A stretch of DNA of 64,000 nt from Desulfotomaculum nigrificans DSM 574 (GTDB lineage Bacteria; Bacillota; Desulfotomaculia; Desulfotomaculales; Desulfotomaculaceae). The DNA is taken from assembly GCF_000189755.2 (NCBI RefSeq), contig NZ_KI912183.1, positions 2,048,257 through 2,112,256 of the forward strand. The letters are read 5' to 3'. A model generated the notes under the pieces. The model was not told the DNA's origin, did no database searches, and saw only the letters and a list, made by a program, of their open reading frames with translations. Made by a program: the position numbers and the translations under genes. Positions 27,864 through 36,868 of the stretch are shown piece by piece; position 1 is the first letter of the stretch, and every line of letters starts with the position of its first letter.

Positions 27864-29697
27864 CTTTTACTTCCCCCCTCTCCTTTCCCGTTGTCACGGT
27901 AATAGCATTGAACTTGCACACACTAATACATAAGCCACAGCGGGCACACATCTCCTGGTTAATGGTAAACGGCATTTTCTTTTCACCGGTTATCGCTCCG
28001 GTAGGACATTCCCTGCTGCACCGGCCGCATCCCTTACAAGCATCAGCTAACACCCGGTAACTAATCAGGGCTTTACACTTTTTAGCCGGGCACGCTTTAT
28101 CGAAGATATGGGCTTCATATTCGTGTCTGAAGTATTTGATGGTAGTTAAAACCGGGTTGGGTACCGTTTGACCAAGTCCGCACAGAGCTCCGGCACTAAT
28201 TTTTTGCCCTAATTCTTCTAACAGCTCAATATCTCCGTCCCGGCCCTCACCGTTGGTAATGCGTTCCAGTATCTTCAGCAGCTGCTTGGTACCAACCCGG
28301 CAAAATGTACACTTACCGCAGGATTCGGACTTGGTGAATTTCAAGAAAAATTTGGCCACGTCAACCATACAAGTTGAATCATCCATAATAAGCATGCCGC
28401 CGGAGCCCATGATGGCCCCAATCTTTTTCAGAGAATCATAATCCACCTGTGTATCTGCCAGACTGGCCGGTATGCAGCCGCCGGAAGGACCGCCCGTTTG
28501 CACAGCCTTAAGTTTTCTGCCGGAAGATAAACCACCGCCCACATCGTATACAATTTCATTAATGGTAATTCCCATCGGTACTTCAACCAGACCGCCCCGG
28601 GCAATACTGCCGGCCAGGGCAAATACCTTGGTTCCTTTACTGTTTTCCGTACCGAAACGGCTAAAGGAGTCACCGCCGTTTAAAATGATCCAGGGTACAT
28701 TAGCAAAGGTCTCAACATTATTTATGGATGTCGGTTTACCCCAAACTCCTGATTGAGCGGGAAATGGCGGTCGTATCCGGGTCATGCCTCTTTTCCCTTC
28801 CACCGAGGCAATCAGGGCAGTCTCTTCGCCGCAGACAAAAGCACCGGCACCTTCTCTGATCATGATATTAAAGCTGAAGTTGCTGTCCAGGATATGGCTC
28901 CCCAGGTACCCCTTTTCTAAGGCCTGGGCAATGGCTATTTTCAGACGTTTAATGGCCAGTGGATACTCGGCCCGGATGTAAATGTATCCATTTTCCGCCC
29001 CCATCGCATACCCGGCTATCAGCATTCCTTCCAGCACGCTGTGGGGGTTACTTTCAAGTACACTGCGATCCATGAAAGCACCGGGGTCACCTTCGTCTGC
29101 ATTACAAATCACATATTTCTCGCGGCCCGGGGATTTTCTGGCAAAAGACCATTTTGTTCCGGTTGGAAAGCCTGCGCCGCCTCTTCCCCGTAAGCCTGAA
29201 CGGCTGATTTCTTCAATAACTTGTTCCGGTGTCATAGACTTTAGCGCCTTCTCGATGGCCTTGTAACCACCTACAGACAGATAGCTGTCAATATCTTCCG
29301 GGTTGACTACACCGCAGTGTTTGAGGATAATTCTCTGCTGTTTATCTATAAAATCAGCATCAGGGGTTTTTATTCTATCGCTATATACAACCCAATCCAT
29401 AATGGGTGTGCCACCCTGTATGTGTTCCTGCACTATTCGGGCCACCTGTTCGGGCTGTACTTTACCGTAGATATACCTGCCCCCGCTCAAAGAACGGACT
29501 TCAACCAGCGGCTCGTTGTAACACATACCCATGCAGCCGCTAAAAGTTAATTCTACCGCCAGGCCCTCCAAAGCAGTTTTAAATGTGTCATAAACCTTTT
29601 GGGCCCCGGCGGCAATACCGCAGCTGGCAAGGCCAACATTCACCACCGTGGTTACGCCTGACTTATCCGCTGAAGTTGAGTTAGCATGTTCATTCAC
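27856..29697 (-). CDS. stnB: Transhydrogenase subunit StnB / NuoF-like flavoprotein
   Basis: 613 residues. An N-terminal thioredoxin-like [2Fe-2S] domain (CGIAAGAQ, CMGMCYNEP) is followed by the NuoF core. The FMN/NADH segments are GLRGRGGAGFPTGTKW and CNADEGDPGAFMDRS. A 4Fe-4S motif SCGKCTFCRVG follows, and the C-terminal extension carries two 4Fe-4S clusters (CKGCGRCSREC, CARCGLCISVC). This matches HydB and StnB, the flavin site of confurcating and bifurcating complexes. It overlaps stnC by eight bases and stnA by eight, indicating translational coupling. With stnC lacking an H-cluster domain, this is a transhydrogenase, not a hydrogenase. Confidence 0.88.
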   Translation of the reverse strand: MNEHANSTSADKSGVTTVVNVGLASCGIAAGAQKVYDTFKTALEGLAVELTFSGCMGMCYNEPLVEVRSLSGGRYIYGKVQPEQVARIVQEHIQGGTPIMDWVVYSDRIKTPDADFIDKQQRIILKHCGVVNPEDIDSYLSVGGYKAIEKALKSMTPEQVIEEISRSGLRGRGGAGFPTGTKWSFARKSPGREKYVICNADEGDPGAFMDRSVLESNPHSVLEGMLIAGYAMGAENGYIYIRAEYPLAIKRLKIAIAQALEKGYLGSHILDSNFSFNIMIREGAGAFVCGEETALIASVEGKRGMTRIRPPFPAQSGVWGKPTSINNVETFANVPWIILNGGDSFSRFGTENSKGTKVFALAGSIARGGLVEVPMGITINEIVYDVGGGLSSGRKLKAVQTGGPSGGCIPASLADTQVDYDSLKKIGAIMGSGGMLIMDDSTCMVDVAKFFLKFTKSESCGKCTFCRVGTKQLLKILERITNGEGRDGDIELLEELGQKISAGALCGLGQTVPNPVLTTIKYFRHEYEAHIFDKACPAKKCKALISYRVLADACKGCGRCSRECPTGAITGEKKMPFTINQEMCARCGLCISVCKFNAITVTTGKERGEVKGV

Positions 29698-30220
29698 TTA
29701 ACTCACACCCTTCCGAATTAACAAACCCTTTGTCCGCAACCTTTTGATGAAGCATTTTTTTCACTTTATCAGGGGTCATCCGGGCAAAAGTCTCATTATT
29801 TAAGGTCATAATCGGTCCATGACTGCAGCATCCAAGACAGGCCACATGTTCCAATGTAAACTTACCGTCCGGACTGGTATGGCCCGGTTTGGCCTTTGTC
29901 ACATGCTGGACAGCTTCTGAAATTCTCTCAGCACCGGCCAGGTGGCAGGCTGTACCATGACAAACTTGTATAAAATTCTCACCCAGTGGTTCTAAACGAA
30001 ATTGGGAGTAAAAGGTGACTATGCTGAAGAGCTCACTGGTTGGTGTTCCAGTCAACTGGGAAATGCGTTCCAGCATTGATTGGCCTATATAACCATAGGT
30101 GGCCTGAACTTGCTGAAGGATCATAATGGCAGCGCCTTTATCGGAGTTGTATTTATTAACAATCTGATCTATCGCATCGAAATTTTCCGCGCTAAGCTTT
30201 AAACTATCCGGATTGCTCAT
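29690..30220 (-). CDS. stnA: Transhydrogenase subunit StnA / NuoE-like [2Fe-2S] protein
   Basis: 176 residues with the NuoE thioredoxin-like fold. A helical N-terminal part is followed by the four cluster ligands in CHGTACHL and CLGCCSHG. It is the small partner of the NuoF-like subunit. It overlaps the preceding RAM-domain gene by four bases (ATGA) and the next gene by eight. Together the three subunits would couple NADH and reduced ferredoxin to NADP, as in the Stn complex. Confidence 0.88.
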   Translation of the reverse strand: MSNPDSLKLSAENFDAIDQIVNKYNSDKGAAIMILQQVQATYGYIGQSMLERISQLTGTPTSELFSIVTFYSQFRLEPLGENFIQVCHGTACHLAGAERISEAVQHVTKAKPGHTSPDGKFTLEHVACLGCCSHGPIMTLNNETFARMTPDKVKKMLHQKVADKGFVNSEGCELSE

Positions 30221-30522
30221 TTTCTCACCCCTTCGTGCTGCATAGCGGCAAGAAGTGTTTTTTTAGATGCGCTGTGCCGTTCAAAGAGGCTGACAATCTT
30301 AAGGGTTTCTAATTTTTTAACCCAGGGCAGCTTGGCAATTTTATTCGCCACTTCCTGAACCGTTACAGGTGCTTCAATCATTATTACTATGTCACAGCTC
30401 CCCACTACGGGGTCAACAAAATCAACTTCGATCATCTCTTCCAGCTCCCGGAGAATCTGAACAAACCCCTGCTGGTCTACGTCATCATGCACGGTTACCA
30501 TTAAGTAAGCCCTCAGACCCAT
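30217..30522 (-). CDS. Stand-alone Lrp/AsnC ligand-binding (RAM) domain protein
   Basis: 101 residues from the ATG at 30522, which has GGAGGGG eight bases upstream; the longer open frame has no such site. The protein is one RAM domain (AYLMVTVHDDVDQQGFVQIL and SCDIVIMIEAPVTVQEVANK) plus a basic tail. It has no DNA-binding helix-turn-helix. Such domains form oligomers and bind amino acids or other small molecules. It is translationally coupled to stnA, so it may sense a metabolite for the transhydrogenase rather than act on DNA. Function unknown. Confidence 0.7.
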   Translation of the reverse strand: MGLRAYLMVTVHDDVDQQGFVQILRELEEMIEVDFVDPVVGSCDIVIMIEAPVTVQEVANKIAKLPWVKKLETLKIVSLFERHSASKKTLLAAMQHEGVRK

Positions 30523-30712
30523 GTGGTTAACCCCTCCCTTATGTTTGTTTTTACAGCTCCATTTACTTAATTTTCTGATTGTTAAAATAATTATTTCACA
30601 GTATCCGGATCCTGTCATCGTACGTTAGGGTGGTTCTTTGGCTTACGAAGAGACTGTTCTTTACCCGCGGAACCTACCCCATAAGGCAGCAAAACTACCC
30701 GCCCGGGTAGTG

Positions 30713-30747
30713 AAAAAAATACCCGGGATATTTGCTATCCCGGGTTT
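30713..30747 (-). terminator. Terminator after the response regulator gene
   Basis: ACCCGGGATAGCAAATATCCCGGGT followed by seven T on the minus strand. It separates the alcohol dehydrogenase/two-component unit from the stn operon, whose promoter should lie in 30523-30712. A second GC-rich stem (CTACCCGGGCGGGTAG) stands at 30694-30710. Confidence 0.85.
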
Positions 30748-30765
30748 CCACACCTAATTAATAAG

Positions 30766-31407
30766 TTATATGATATCCTTCTCTAACAGCTTTGCCACCA
30801 GGGCTATCCGATTATTGACGTTTAGTTTACGCATGATATTTTGAATATGAAACTTAATTGTATTCTCACTGAGATACAACTGCTCGGCAATTTCTCTGTT
30901 TTTTAACCCCTGGGCCACTAATTTAGCAATAGATATTTGCTGTTCTGTTAAAAGAGAAAGGGAAGAGTTCTTGTTTGGTACTTCCTTTAATTTATTTACA
31001 ATACTGGCAGCAACCTGAGAATCCAATACTGTTTCTCCTCTAACCACCGCCCTGATCGCTCTTTTTAATTCAAAAATCTCGACATTTTTAATCAAGAATC
31101 CTTTGGCCCCGGCCATCATAGCCTGGACTATATAATCTTCCTGCTCTGCGTAGGCAGTTAAGATAATAATTTTGAGATCCGGGTAAAGCTTGGTTAGGGT
31201 TCTACAAATTTCTATACCTCTCTCCTCGGGCATACGCTCATCCAGCAGTACCACATCAGGGCGGGTAGTTTTTATTAACTTTATTAATTCCCTGCCACTT
31301 GAGGCCTCCCCTATCACATTAAAATCAGGTTCCCTTTGCAGGGTCAGTTTAAGACCTTCCCTTACTATCTCATGGTCATCCACTATAATAAGGGAGATAG
31401 CGTTCAT
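30766..31407 (-). CDS. NarL/LuxR-family response regulator
   Basis: 213 residues from the ATG at 31407. An N-terminal receiver domain has the acidic pair in VDDHE, phosphorylation Asp in VVLLDERMPEE and Lys in FLIKNVE. A C-terminal LuxR helix-turn-helix reads GLKNREIAEQLYLSENTIKF. An earlier TTG in frame directly abuts GGAG, so the ATG with GAAGGAG nine bases before it is preferred. It starts one base after the histidine kinase ends. It probably controls the neighbouring alcohol dehydrogenase and stn genes. Confidence 0.93.
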   Translation of the reverse strand: MNAISLIIVDDHEIVREGLKLTLQREPDFNVIGEASSGRELIKLIKTTRPDVVLLDERMPEERGIEICRTLTKLYPDLKIIILTAYAEQEDYIVQAMMAGAKGFLIKNVEIFELKRAIRAVVRGETVLDSQVAASIVNKLKEVPNKNSSLSLLTEQQISIAKLVAQGLKNREIAEQLYLSENTIKFHIQNIMRKLNVNNRIALVAKLLEKDII

Positions 31408-31408
31408 C

Positions 31409-33391
31409 TCAGTCAACTCCTTCTACTGGGATTACCGCATGTATCTCTGTCCCTCCCGAGTCCAGCCGACGGATTTTCAGGGTTCCATTAATATACTGAG
31501 CCCGCTGCAACATATTTTTTATGCCGAATTTATTTTCATCCGGCAGATTTTCCATGATGTTTTCATTAATACCAATGCCGTTGTCAATAACAGTTATCAC
31601 AATTTTTTTATCACAATATGATAAATAGATTTTTATTTTCGTAGCTGAGGCATGTCTTAAAGCATTCACCAGGGCCTCCTGCACTATACGAAAAGCAATG
31701 TTGCGAACCGTACCTGGTAATTTGGGTACTGTACCGGAAGTTTGGACAGAGATACCAACTGAACCGGCCTGATTTAAGTCACGCACCAGGCTTTCTATAC
31801 TTTCCTGTAAACTAAAAGATGCTTCCTTAGAGCCAGATTCACAGACAACCGTACGCACTTCTGTAACAGCTTTGTTAACTAAGCCTTCCAAATATTTAAG
31901 TTTGTCATATACCGGTGTTTGAGGGGAAAGCTCATTAAAACACCATTCAAGGTGTAAACCTATGGCAAAGAGTATCTGCAGTACATTATCGTGCAAATCA
32001 CTGGCTATCCTGTTTCTTTCTAAATAAATAGCCTGCTCTTCACGGGCCCGGAAAAGAATATTATACATATTCTTAAGTTCCCGGTTCTTTTGTTCCAGTT
32101 GTTCCTTTTGTCGGCAGGCAACCCGGTAATGTGCTTCCGCTTTATCCTTGAGCCTGAGGGTGTCTTCAAATAACCTGGCATTTTCTAAGACAATGGCCGT
32201 TTGATTACCAAGTATTTGCAGAATGGACTGGCATACAGCGTCACTTTTATACCGGGGAAAGAACAGTATTATTAAACCCAGTGGTTTATTTCTAATCATC
32301 ATGGGAAATATGACAACATCCTCAAAACCGTATTGCCGGCACATAAAGCCCAGGCTTTGATCATTTTTTACATTCAGACGACATATACCGTAAGGATAAG
32401 AGAAATCATGGTCAGCAGTTAAAGCAGAAAAATATGCATCTAATACTTCTTTCTCCGCACAAGGTTCCGGTACATGAACACTGGCCAACCCGTCTGTTTG
32501 CGTCATGATTATGGCATACCTGGCATCGGTTATCTGAATCAGCGATTGACCTATGGCGAAAAGAAGCGGTTCAACCCCTTTGTTAAGCATGGCCAGGTTG
32601 TCAGATATAACTTGCAGTGACAAAAGCGCAATTTTTAAACGCTGGCTCTCCTTTTCTAATTTTTCAACAAGTGCCCGGTTCTCAATAGCTACGGCTACCG
32701 GCCCGGCAATCCCCACACAGAGTTCCACCTCCTCCTCGGTGAATGGACGACCCGGATCCTGTCTCTTAATAACCAGGGCCCCAATTACTTCTCCCCTGGA
32801 AACAAGCGGTACCAGCAGCATATATGTTTTATCAGATTCTTCTGAAAACATAACCGGCACATTATCTTTTTTTACCCGCTCCCACTTCTCTTCCATATTT
32901 TTTTGAGTAAAAAGAATATCCTGCGCCTGTGATTCCACAACCAATGAGGCAAATGTTATACTCCTGCCCTTTTTAGCTCCCAAGAGGTAACATTTAACCG
33001 GACCCAAAACCTGTGCTACAAGCTTATTGGTTTTTTTTAATATTTGATCAAAGGGCAGGATATTACTTACTGCCCGTGATACTTCAAGAATGGCCAGTGT
33101 TTGAGCGGCCTTTTTTTTCAGGAGTTCATATAGTTCTTCTATTTCCTTTTGAGATTGAGAAAGGTGGATATTACATTTTTGCATTTGGATAATACTTTTT
33201 TTTAATTCGCTATAATGTGTTTTAGTTGAATTTTTTACCCCGATCAGTCTTTCCAGGGCAGCATTTTTGACCATAATTTCGTTAGGATATTGCTTATACC
33301 CGGAGGGATGAAGTAACTTTACCATATCAATGGCATGCTTCCTTCGGACAACTGCTTTTTGGTTATTTATTACCTTAAGTATGTGGTCCAT
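31409..33391 (-). CDS. Cytoplasmic sensor histidine kinase with tandem GAF domains (NarX type)
   Basis: About 660 residues from the ATG at 33391 (GAGAGGGTG upstream); an earlier start at 33409 is possible. An N-terminal coiled-coil stretch is followed by two GAF-like domains (about 110-245 and 265-415), another coiled coil, a HisKA_3 box with the phosphoacceptor His (ASDLHDNVLQILFAIG), and a HATPase (EALVNALRHASA, DNGIGI). No membrane helix, so it senses an intracellular signal. It sits between the iron alcohol dehydrogenase and its response regulator in one transcript, so redox state or alcohol/aldehyde level is a reasonable signal. Confidence 0.9.
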   Translation of the reverse strand: MDHILKVINNQKAVVRRKHAIDMVKLLHPSGYKQYPNEIMVKNAALERLIGVKNSTKTHYSELKKSIIQMQKCNIHLSQSQKEIEELYELLKKKAAQTLAILEVSRAVSNILPFDQILKKTNKLVAQVLGPVKCYLLGAKKGRSITFASLVVESQAQDILFTQKNMEEKWERVKKDNVPVMFSEESDKTYMLLVPLVSRGEVIGALVIKRQDPGRPFTEEEVELCVGIAGPVAVAIENRALVEKLEKESQRLKIALLSLQVISDNLAMLNKGVEPLLFAIGQSLIQITDARYAIIMTQTDGLASVHVPEPCAEKEVLDAYFSALTADHDFSYPYGICRLNVKNDQSLGFMCRQYGFEDVVIFPMMIRNKPLGLIILFFPRYKSDAVCQSILQILGNQTAIVLENARLFEDTLRLKDKAEAHYRVACRQKEQLEQKNRELKNMYNILFRAREEQAIYLERNRIASDLHDNVLQILFAIGLHLEWCFNELSPQTPVYDKLKYLEGLVNKAVTEVRTVVCESGSKEASFSLQESIESLVRDLNQAGSVGISVQTSGTVPKLPGTVRNIAFRIVQEALVNALRHASATKIKIYLSYCDKKIVITVIDNGIGINENIMENLPDENKFGIKNMLQRAQYINGTLKIRRLDSGGTEIHAVIPVEGVD

Positions 33392-33413
33392 TAAACTCAC
33401 CCTCTCCATCTAA

Positions 33414-34574
33414 TTAACCAGAGAATGCCCGGGAAAGTATCCCACATATATCCGTTAGACCGGCATCCCTGGGATTGGTAATCAGACAGGCGTCTTTTAC
33501 CGCATTAGCACTGAGAGTATGGATGACTTCTTCTGAGTATAAGCAACCGGCCCCGGCAAAACTCTCAACTATCCCTAATTCTCTGGCCAGGCCCCTGACG
33601 GCCTCAATGGCACCCCTGGCCCTCTCCCGGAGGTTTGTACCGCCAGCGGGTTGACCTAATGCTTCGGCAATATCCGCTAATCTTTCTATACATGCAGGGT
33701 AGTTATATTCCATTACATGGGGGAGCAGAATTGCATTAGCCATACCGTGCGGCAGATCAAACTTTCCTCCCACCTGGTGAGCTAAAGCGTGAACTGCCCC
33801 TATCAGTGCGTTCGAAGCGGCTATGGCAGCCAGCAAGCTTGCTTTGGCCATTGCGTCCTTGGCCTCCAGGTTTGTTTTGCTGGCCACGGATTTCCCTAAA
33901 TAAGCGGAAATTAGACGAATGGCGGTGAGAGAATAGGAGTCGGTAAGAAAATTGGCAGCCAGGGAGACATATGCCTCAATTGCATGGGCCAGGGCGTCCA
34001 TGCCGGTATTGGCGGTTAGTTGAGGATCCTTTGTGGTTAAAATAAGCGGGTCAGTTATGGATATATCGGGAACCAGTGATTTACTAATAAGAATCATTTT
34101 TAAATTACGCTTGCTGTCCATAATCACCGCAAATTGTGTAATATCTGCCCCGGAACCCGCCGTACTGGGCACCATAATCATTGGGGGCAGCGGGTTGGTT
34201 ATTTTATCTACACCTTCATAATCGTGAATTGTGCCGGGATGAGCAGCCATTACCGCCACGGCTTTAGCTACATCGATCGGGCTGCCGCCGCCTATTGCTA
34301 CAATTGCATCACATTTAGAATCTATATATGCACGGGTGGCCTGCTCAACTTCATAATCTTTAGGGTTCTCTGTCAAGTCATGCCAAATTTCATAATCAAC
34401 CTCTTCCTGCTTTAAAAATGGTAATGCCACATCAATCCACCCGGCATCTGAAACACCAGGGTCTGTTACCACGAAAACTTTTTCCGCCCCCACCCGCCGG
34501 GCACAATACCCCACCTGCTCTATGGCACCTCGGCCAAATATTATTTCCGGTATCCTGAACTCCTGGTTAAACAT
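33414..34574 (-). CDS. Iron-containing alcohol dehydrogenase (group III)
   Basis: 386 residues of the Fe-ADH family. The NAD(P) motif GGGSPIDVAKA and the phosphate-contact segment PSTAGSGADIT are present. The metal-site region NTGMDALAHAIEAY and ALAHQVGGKFDLPHG carry the expected Asp and three His ligands. It oxidises primary alcohols or reduces aldehydes, probably with NAD(H). It precedes the sensor kinase by 22 bases. With the zinc-type NADP enzyme on the other side of stnABC, the cluster has one alcohol dehydrogenase of each type. Confidence 0.92.
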   Translation of the reverse strand: MFNQEFRIPEIIFGRGAIEQVGYCARRVGAEKVFVVTDPGVSDAGWIDVALPFLKQEEVDYEIWHDLTENPKDYEVEQATRAYIDSKCDAIVAIGGGSPIDVAKAVAVMAAHPGTIHDYEGVDKITNPLPPMIMVPSTAGSGADITQFAVIMDSKRNLKMILISKSLVPDISITDPLILTTKDPQLTANTGMDALAHAIEAYVSLAANFLTDSYSLTAIRLISAYLGKSVASKTNLEAKDAMAKASLLAAIAASNALIGAVHALAHQVGGKFDLPHGMANAILLPHVMEYNYPACIERLADIAEALGQPAGGTNLRERARGAIEAVRGLARELGIVESFAGAGCLYSEEVIHTLSANAVKDACLITNPRDAGLTDICGILSRAFSG

Positions 34575-34694
34575 CTCCGTAACATCAACTCCCGCCGAAC
34601 AGCTTTACTAATATTAATAATATTCATTCTTTTCCTTATATTTCCTTTTAAGTTAAAAAAATCACAAGAGCTTTTTTCAAAAACGCTTTACAAA

Positions 34695-34723
34695 TATTAA
34701 AAGCGCGCCCGTCTGGACGCGCT
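34695..34723 (-). terminator. Terminator after hpf
   Basis: AGCGCGTCCAGACGGGCGCGCT followed by TTTAATATT on the minus strand, nine bases after the hpf stop. Confidence 0.7.
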
Positions 34724-34731
34724 GGTTATTT

Positions 34732-35256
34732 TTATTCAAATTCCGGCTCAATCAAACCGTAGTTGCCGTCTTTGCGTTTGTAAATAACATTTACCTGTTC
34801 TGTGTCAGCGTTGGAGAATACAAAGAAATCGTGGCCCAGCAGGTTCATCTGCATGATGGCTTCATCCAAAGGCATGGGCTTGATGGCAAACCGCTTGGTA
34901 CGCAGTACCTTGGGGGTTTCATCTTCAATTTTCTCCCCGCCGGCCACATCCCCGGCCGGGTTACGACCGTTGCGGCGGTTAATTTTGCCCTTGTAACGGC
35001 TGATCTGCCGTTCCATCTTTTCTACCACCAGGTCAATGGCGGAATACATATCGCCGGTGGCCTCTTCACCCCTTAATAACATACCGTTAACCGGGATGGT
35101 AACTTCAATTTTCTGAGCATCACCTTCAACTACTAAAGTTGCCTGGGCTTCCCCTATATTGTCCAGGAACTTTTCTAACTTGCCTAATCTCTTTTCCACA
35201 TAGTCCCGCAAGGCAGGGGTAACATCAATGTTCTTACCGCGAACTTGCACTTTCAC
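34732..35256 (-). CDS. hpf: Ribosome hibernation promoting factor, long form
   Basis: 174 residues from the GTG at 35256 (Met-Lys-Val-Gln-Val-Arg-Gly-Lys-Asn), eight bases after AAAGGAG; an earlier GTG two bases from the site is less likely. The N-terminal HPF/YfiA domain (about 1-100) binds the 30S decoding region. A linker and C-terminal dimerisation domain (VLRTKRFAIKPM, EAIMQMNLLGHDFFVF) pair ribosomes into inactive 100S particles. The length is typical for Firmicutes. Confidence 0.95.
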   Translation of the reverse strand: MKVQVRGKNIDVTPALRDYVEKRLGKLEKFLDNIGEAQATLVVEGDAQKIEVTIPVNGMLLRGEEATGDMYSAIDLVVEKMERQISRYKGKINRRNGRNPAGDVAGGEKIEDETPKVLRTKRFAIKPMPLDEAIMQMNLLGHDFFVFSNADTEQVNVIYKRKDGNYGLIEPEFE

Positions 35257-35337
35257 AAGCACCACTCCTTTCGCAGTGTTGAAAGTAACTGCCTGGAAAT
35301 AGTATTCCCGAAAAAGAAATTAATTCCTGCATTTCCT

Positions 35338-35372
35338 GAAAAAAAATTTAAAACCCCGGCCAAAGCCAGGGT
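35338..35372 (-). terminator. Terminator after the cold shock gene
   Basis: ACCCTGGCTTTGGCCGGGGT hairpin followed by a TTTTAAATTTTTTTT tail on the minus strand, between csp and hpf. Confidence 0.8.
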
Positions 35373-35391
35373 GTTAGTTTCATTAGTTTAA

Positions 35392-35589
35392 TTACAGCTT
35401 AACTACGTTAGCAGCTTGAGGTCCGCGGGCTCCTTCAACGATGTCGAATTCAACCTCTTGGCCTTCAGTTAGACTTTTGAAACCCTCTTCTTGGATTGCG
35501 GAGAAGTGAACGAATACATCGCCACCTTCTTCTCTTTCAATGAAACCATAACCTTTCTCCGCATTGAACCACTTAACCTTACCGAGCAT
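35392..35589 (-). CDS. Cold shock domain protein
   Basis: 65 residues, a complete OB-fold. Both RNA-binding motifs are present: KGYGFIERE and DVFVHFSAI. It binds single-stranded RNA and DNA, probably as an RNA chaperone. It is preceded by a strong promoter and followed by a terminator, so it is a single-gene transcript. Confidence 0.96.
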   Translation of the reverse strand: MLGKVKWFNAEKGYGFIEREEGGDVFVHFSAIQEEGFKSLTEGQEVEFDIVEGARGPQAANVVKL

Positions 35590-35645
35590 TTACATTCCTC
35601 GCTTTCAAAATACTTTCAGGAGTCCCTTGGAACTCACGTGGATCA

Positions 35646-35674
35646 ATCTTACCACCTTCTATAAACGTTGTCAA
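35646..35674 (-). promoter_or_regulatory. Sigma-A promoter of the cold shock gene
   Basis: On the minus strand TTGACA (35669-35674) and TAAGAT (35646-35651) are separated by exactly 17 bases, about 60 bases before the start codon. The -35 is a perfect match and the -10 matches five of six. Confidence 0.8.
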
Positions 35675-35826
35675 GTGCTACCTGTCCATTCATATGCATA
35701 ACCCCGTGTCGAAAAACTCCTTGTTGAAAAGGGTTTTCCCTGTGGACATTGTGGATAAGTCTGTTAATAACCCACAAAATCAGGCCTTTTTCTGTGGACA
35801 TCCACTCACACCCGTGTTATTTTTTG

Positions 35827-36588
35827 TCAATTGTTAGCATCCATTGGCATAATTTTTGTAAAAGATTTTTGATTTCCAGTATTTACCAGTGTAATTACAA
35901 ATATTTCGCCTGCTCCCTGTTGTCGCAATAAATCAGCGATTACAGAAACCGTGGAGCCGGTGGTAAAAACATCGTCGAGCAGCAAAATCTTTTTATCTTT
36001 TAATTCCCCGGGTGCTGTCACTTTAAAGGATCCCTGCAGATTTTGCCTCCTCTGAACACCGGTCAGCCCGGTTTGGGGCGGCGTTTCCACATGTTTCACC
36101 AGCACCCGGGACAACAGGGGAAGTCCCAATCCCCTGGCCACCTCCCGGGCCAGCAGCTCCGCCTGGTTGAAGCCCCGCCGGCGTAGTCTGCCCGGGGAGA
36201 TGGGTACCGGCAGTACCACCTCTGCCGCCAGCATTTGGGGCTGCCGCTGTATCGCCTGCAGCATCAGCTCTGCCAACACCGGGGCCAGGGATTTCTGCCC
36301 GAAGTATTTTAGGCGGTGGACGGCCTGCTTGAGGGGCCCTTCGTAGGGCCCGGCGGCCCTGGCCAGCACAAAGGGCGGCCGCTGCCGGTAACATTCCCGG
36401 CATTTGGGCCCCCGGTCCCGGCCGGTCAAAGGTCGGCCGCACACCAGGCACTTGGGCTGGCCGGCCCACCGGGCTAACCATTCTTGGCAGTGGCCGCAAA
36501 CAGCTTCCGCCCCCGGCCCGCCGCACAATTGGCAGCCAGGCCGGGTGGGGAAAATCAGGTTAAATAAGGCTTCCAGGAGAGGATGCAT
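35827..36588 (-). CDS. comF: ComF family phosphoribosyltransferase-like protein
   Basis: 253 residues: an N-terminal zinc finger with Cys pairs (CQLCGG, CGHCQ, CLVCGR, CRECYR) and a phosphoribosyltransferase fold with LLLDDVFTTGST. ComF homologues act in DNA uptake or processing during transformation, and here no other competence genes are adjacent. The start is directly preceded by a repeat arm. Confidence 0.9.
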   Translation of the reverse strand: MHPLLEALFNLIFPTRPGCQLCGGPGAEAVCGHCQEWLARWAGQPKCLVCGRPLTGRDRGPKCRECYRQRPPFVLARAAGPYEGPLKQAVHRLKYFGQKSLAPVLAELMLQAIQRQPQMLAAEVVLPVPISPGRLRRRGFNQAELLAREVARGLGLPLLSRVLVKHVETPPQTGLTGVQRRQNLQGSFKVTAPGELKDKKILLLDDVFTTGSTVSVIADLLRQQGAGEIFVITLVNTGNQKSFTKIMPMDANN

Positions 36589-36596
36589 GGGACCTC

Positions 36597-36868
36597 CTTG
36601 TGGGCAGTTCTTTGGGGCTCTTGGCTAATACTGCATTTCTCTTTGGTCAGCTGTTGGCTTTTGGCTGTTGGCTATTGGCTTTGCTGGGGTATTTCTTTAG
36701 GGTTAGCTCATAGCTGACGGCTGAAAGCTGGACCCCTGAGCATTACCCTTTAGGCTAACGGCCAACAGCTGACCCTTAAGGAATACCCTTGAGCCAACGG
36801 CCAACAGCTGACCCCTGAGGAATACCCTTGAGCCAACGGCCAACAGCTGGACCCCTGAGCATTACCCG
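36597..36868. repeat. Intergenic inverted repeat locus between comF and the holin gene
   Basis: The first half (to about 36715) reads in the forward sense on the plus strand (CAGCTGTTGGCTTTTGGC, GTATTTCTTTAGGG). The second half is its opposite (GGCCAACAGCTGACCC, GGAATACCC). The second half contains a 39-bp direct repeat starting at 36754, 36793 and 36832, each with heptamers GCCAACG, GCCAACA and GCTGACC. Part of the repeat family. Confidence 0.85.

Noticed and set aside
27856-30220. Reading the nuoE/nuoF-like genes as an electron-bifurcating hydrogenase
   Set aside because: The third subunit has a GltD-like NADPH domain and a NuoG-like end, and no H-cluster motifs.
36754-36868. CRISPR array in the 39-bp repeats
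   Set aside because: The repeats are directly adjacent with no unique spacers, and no cas genes are present.
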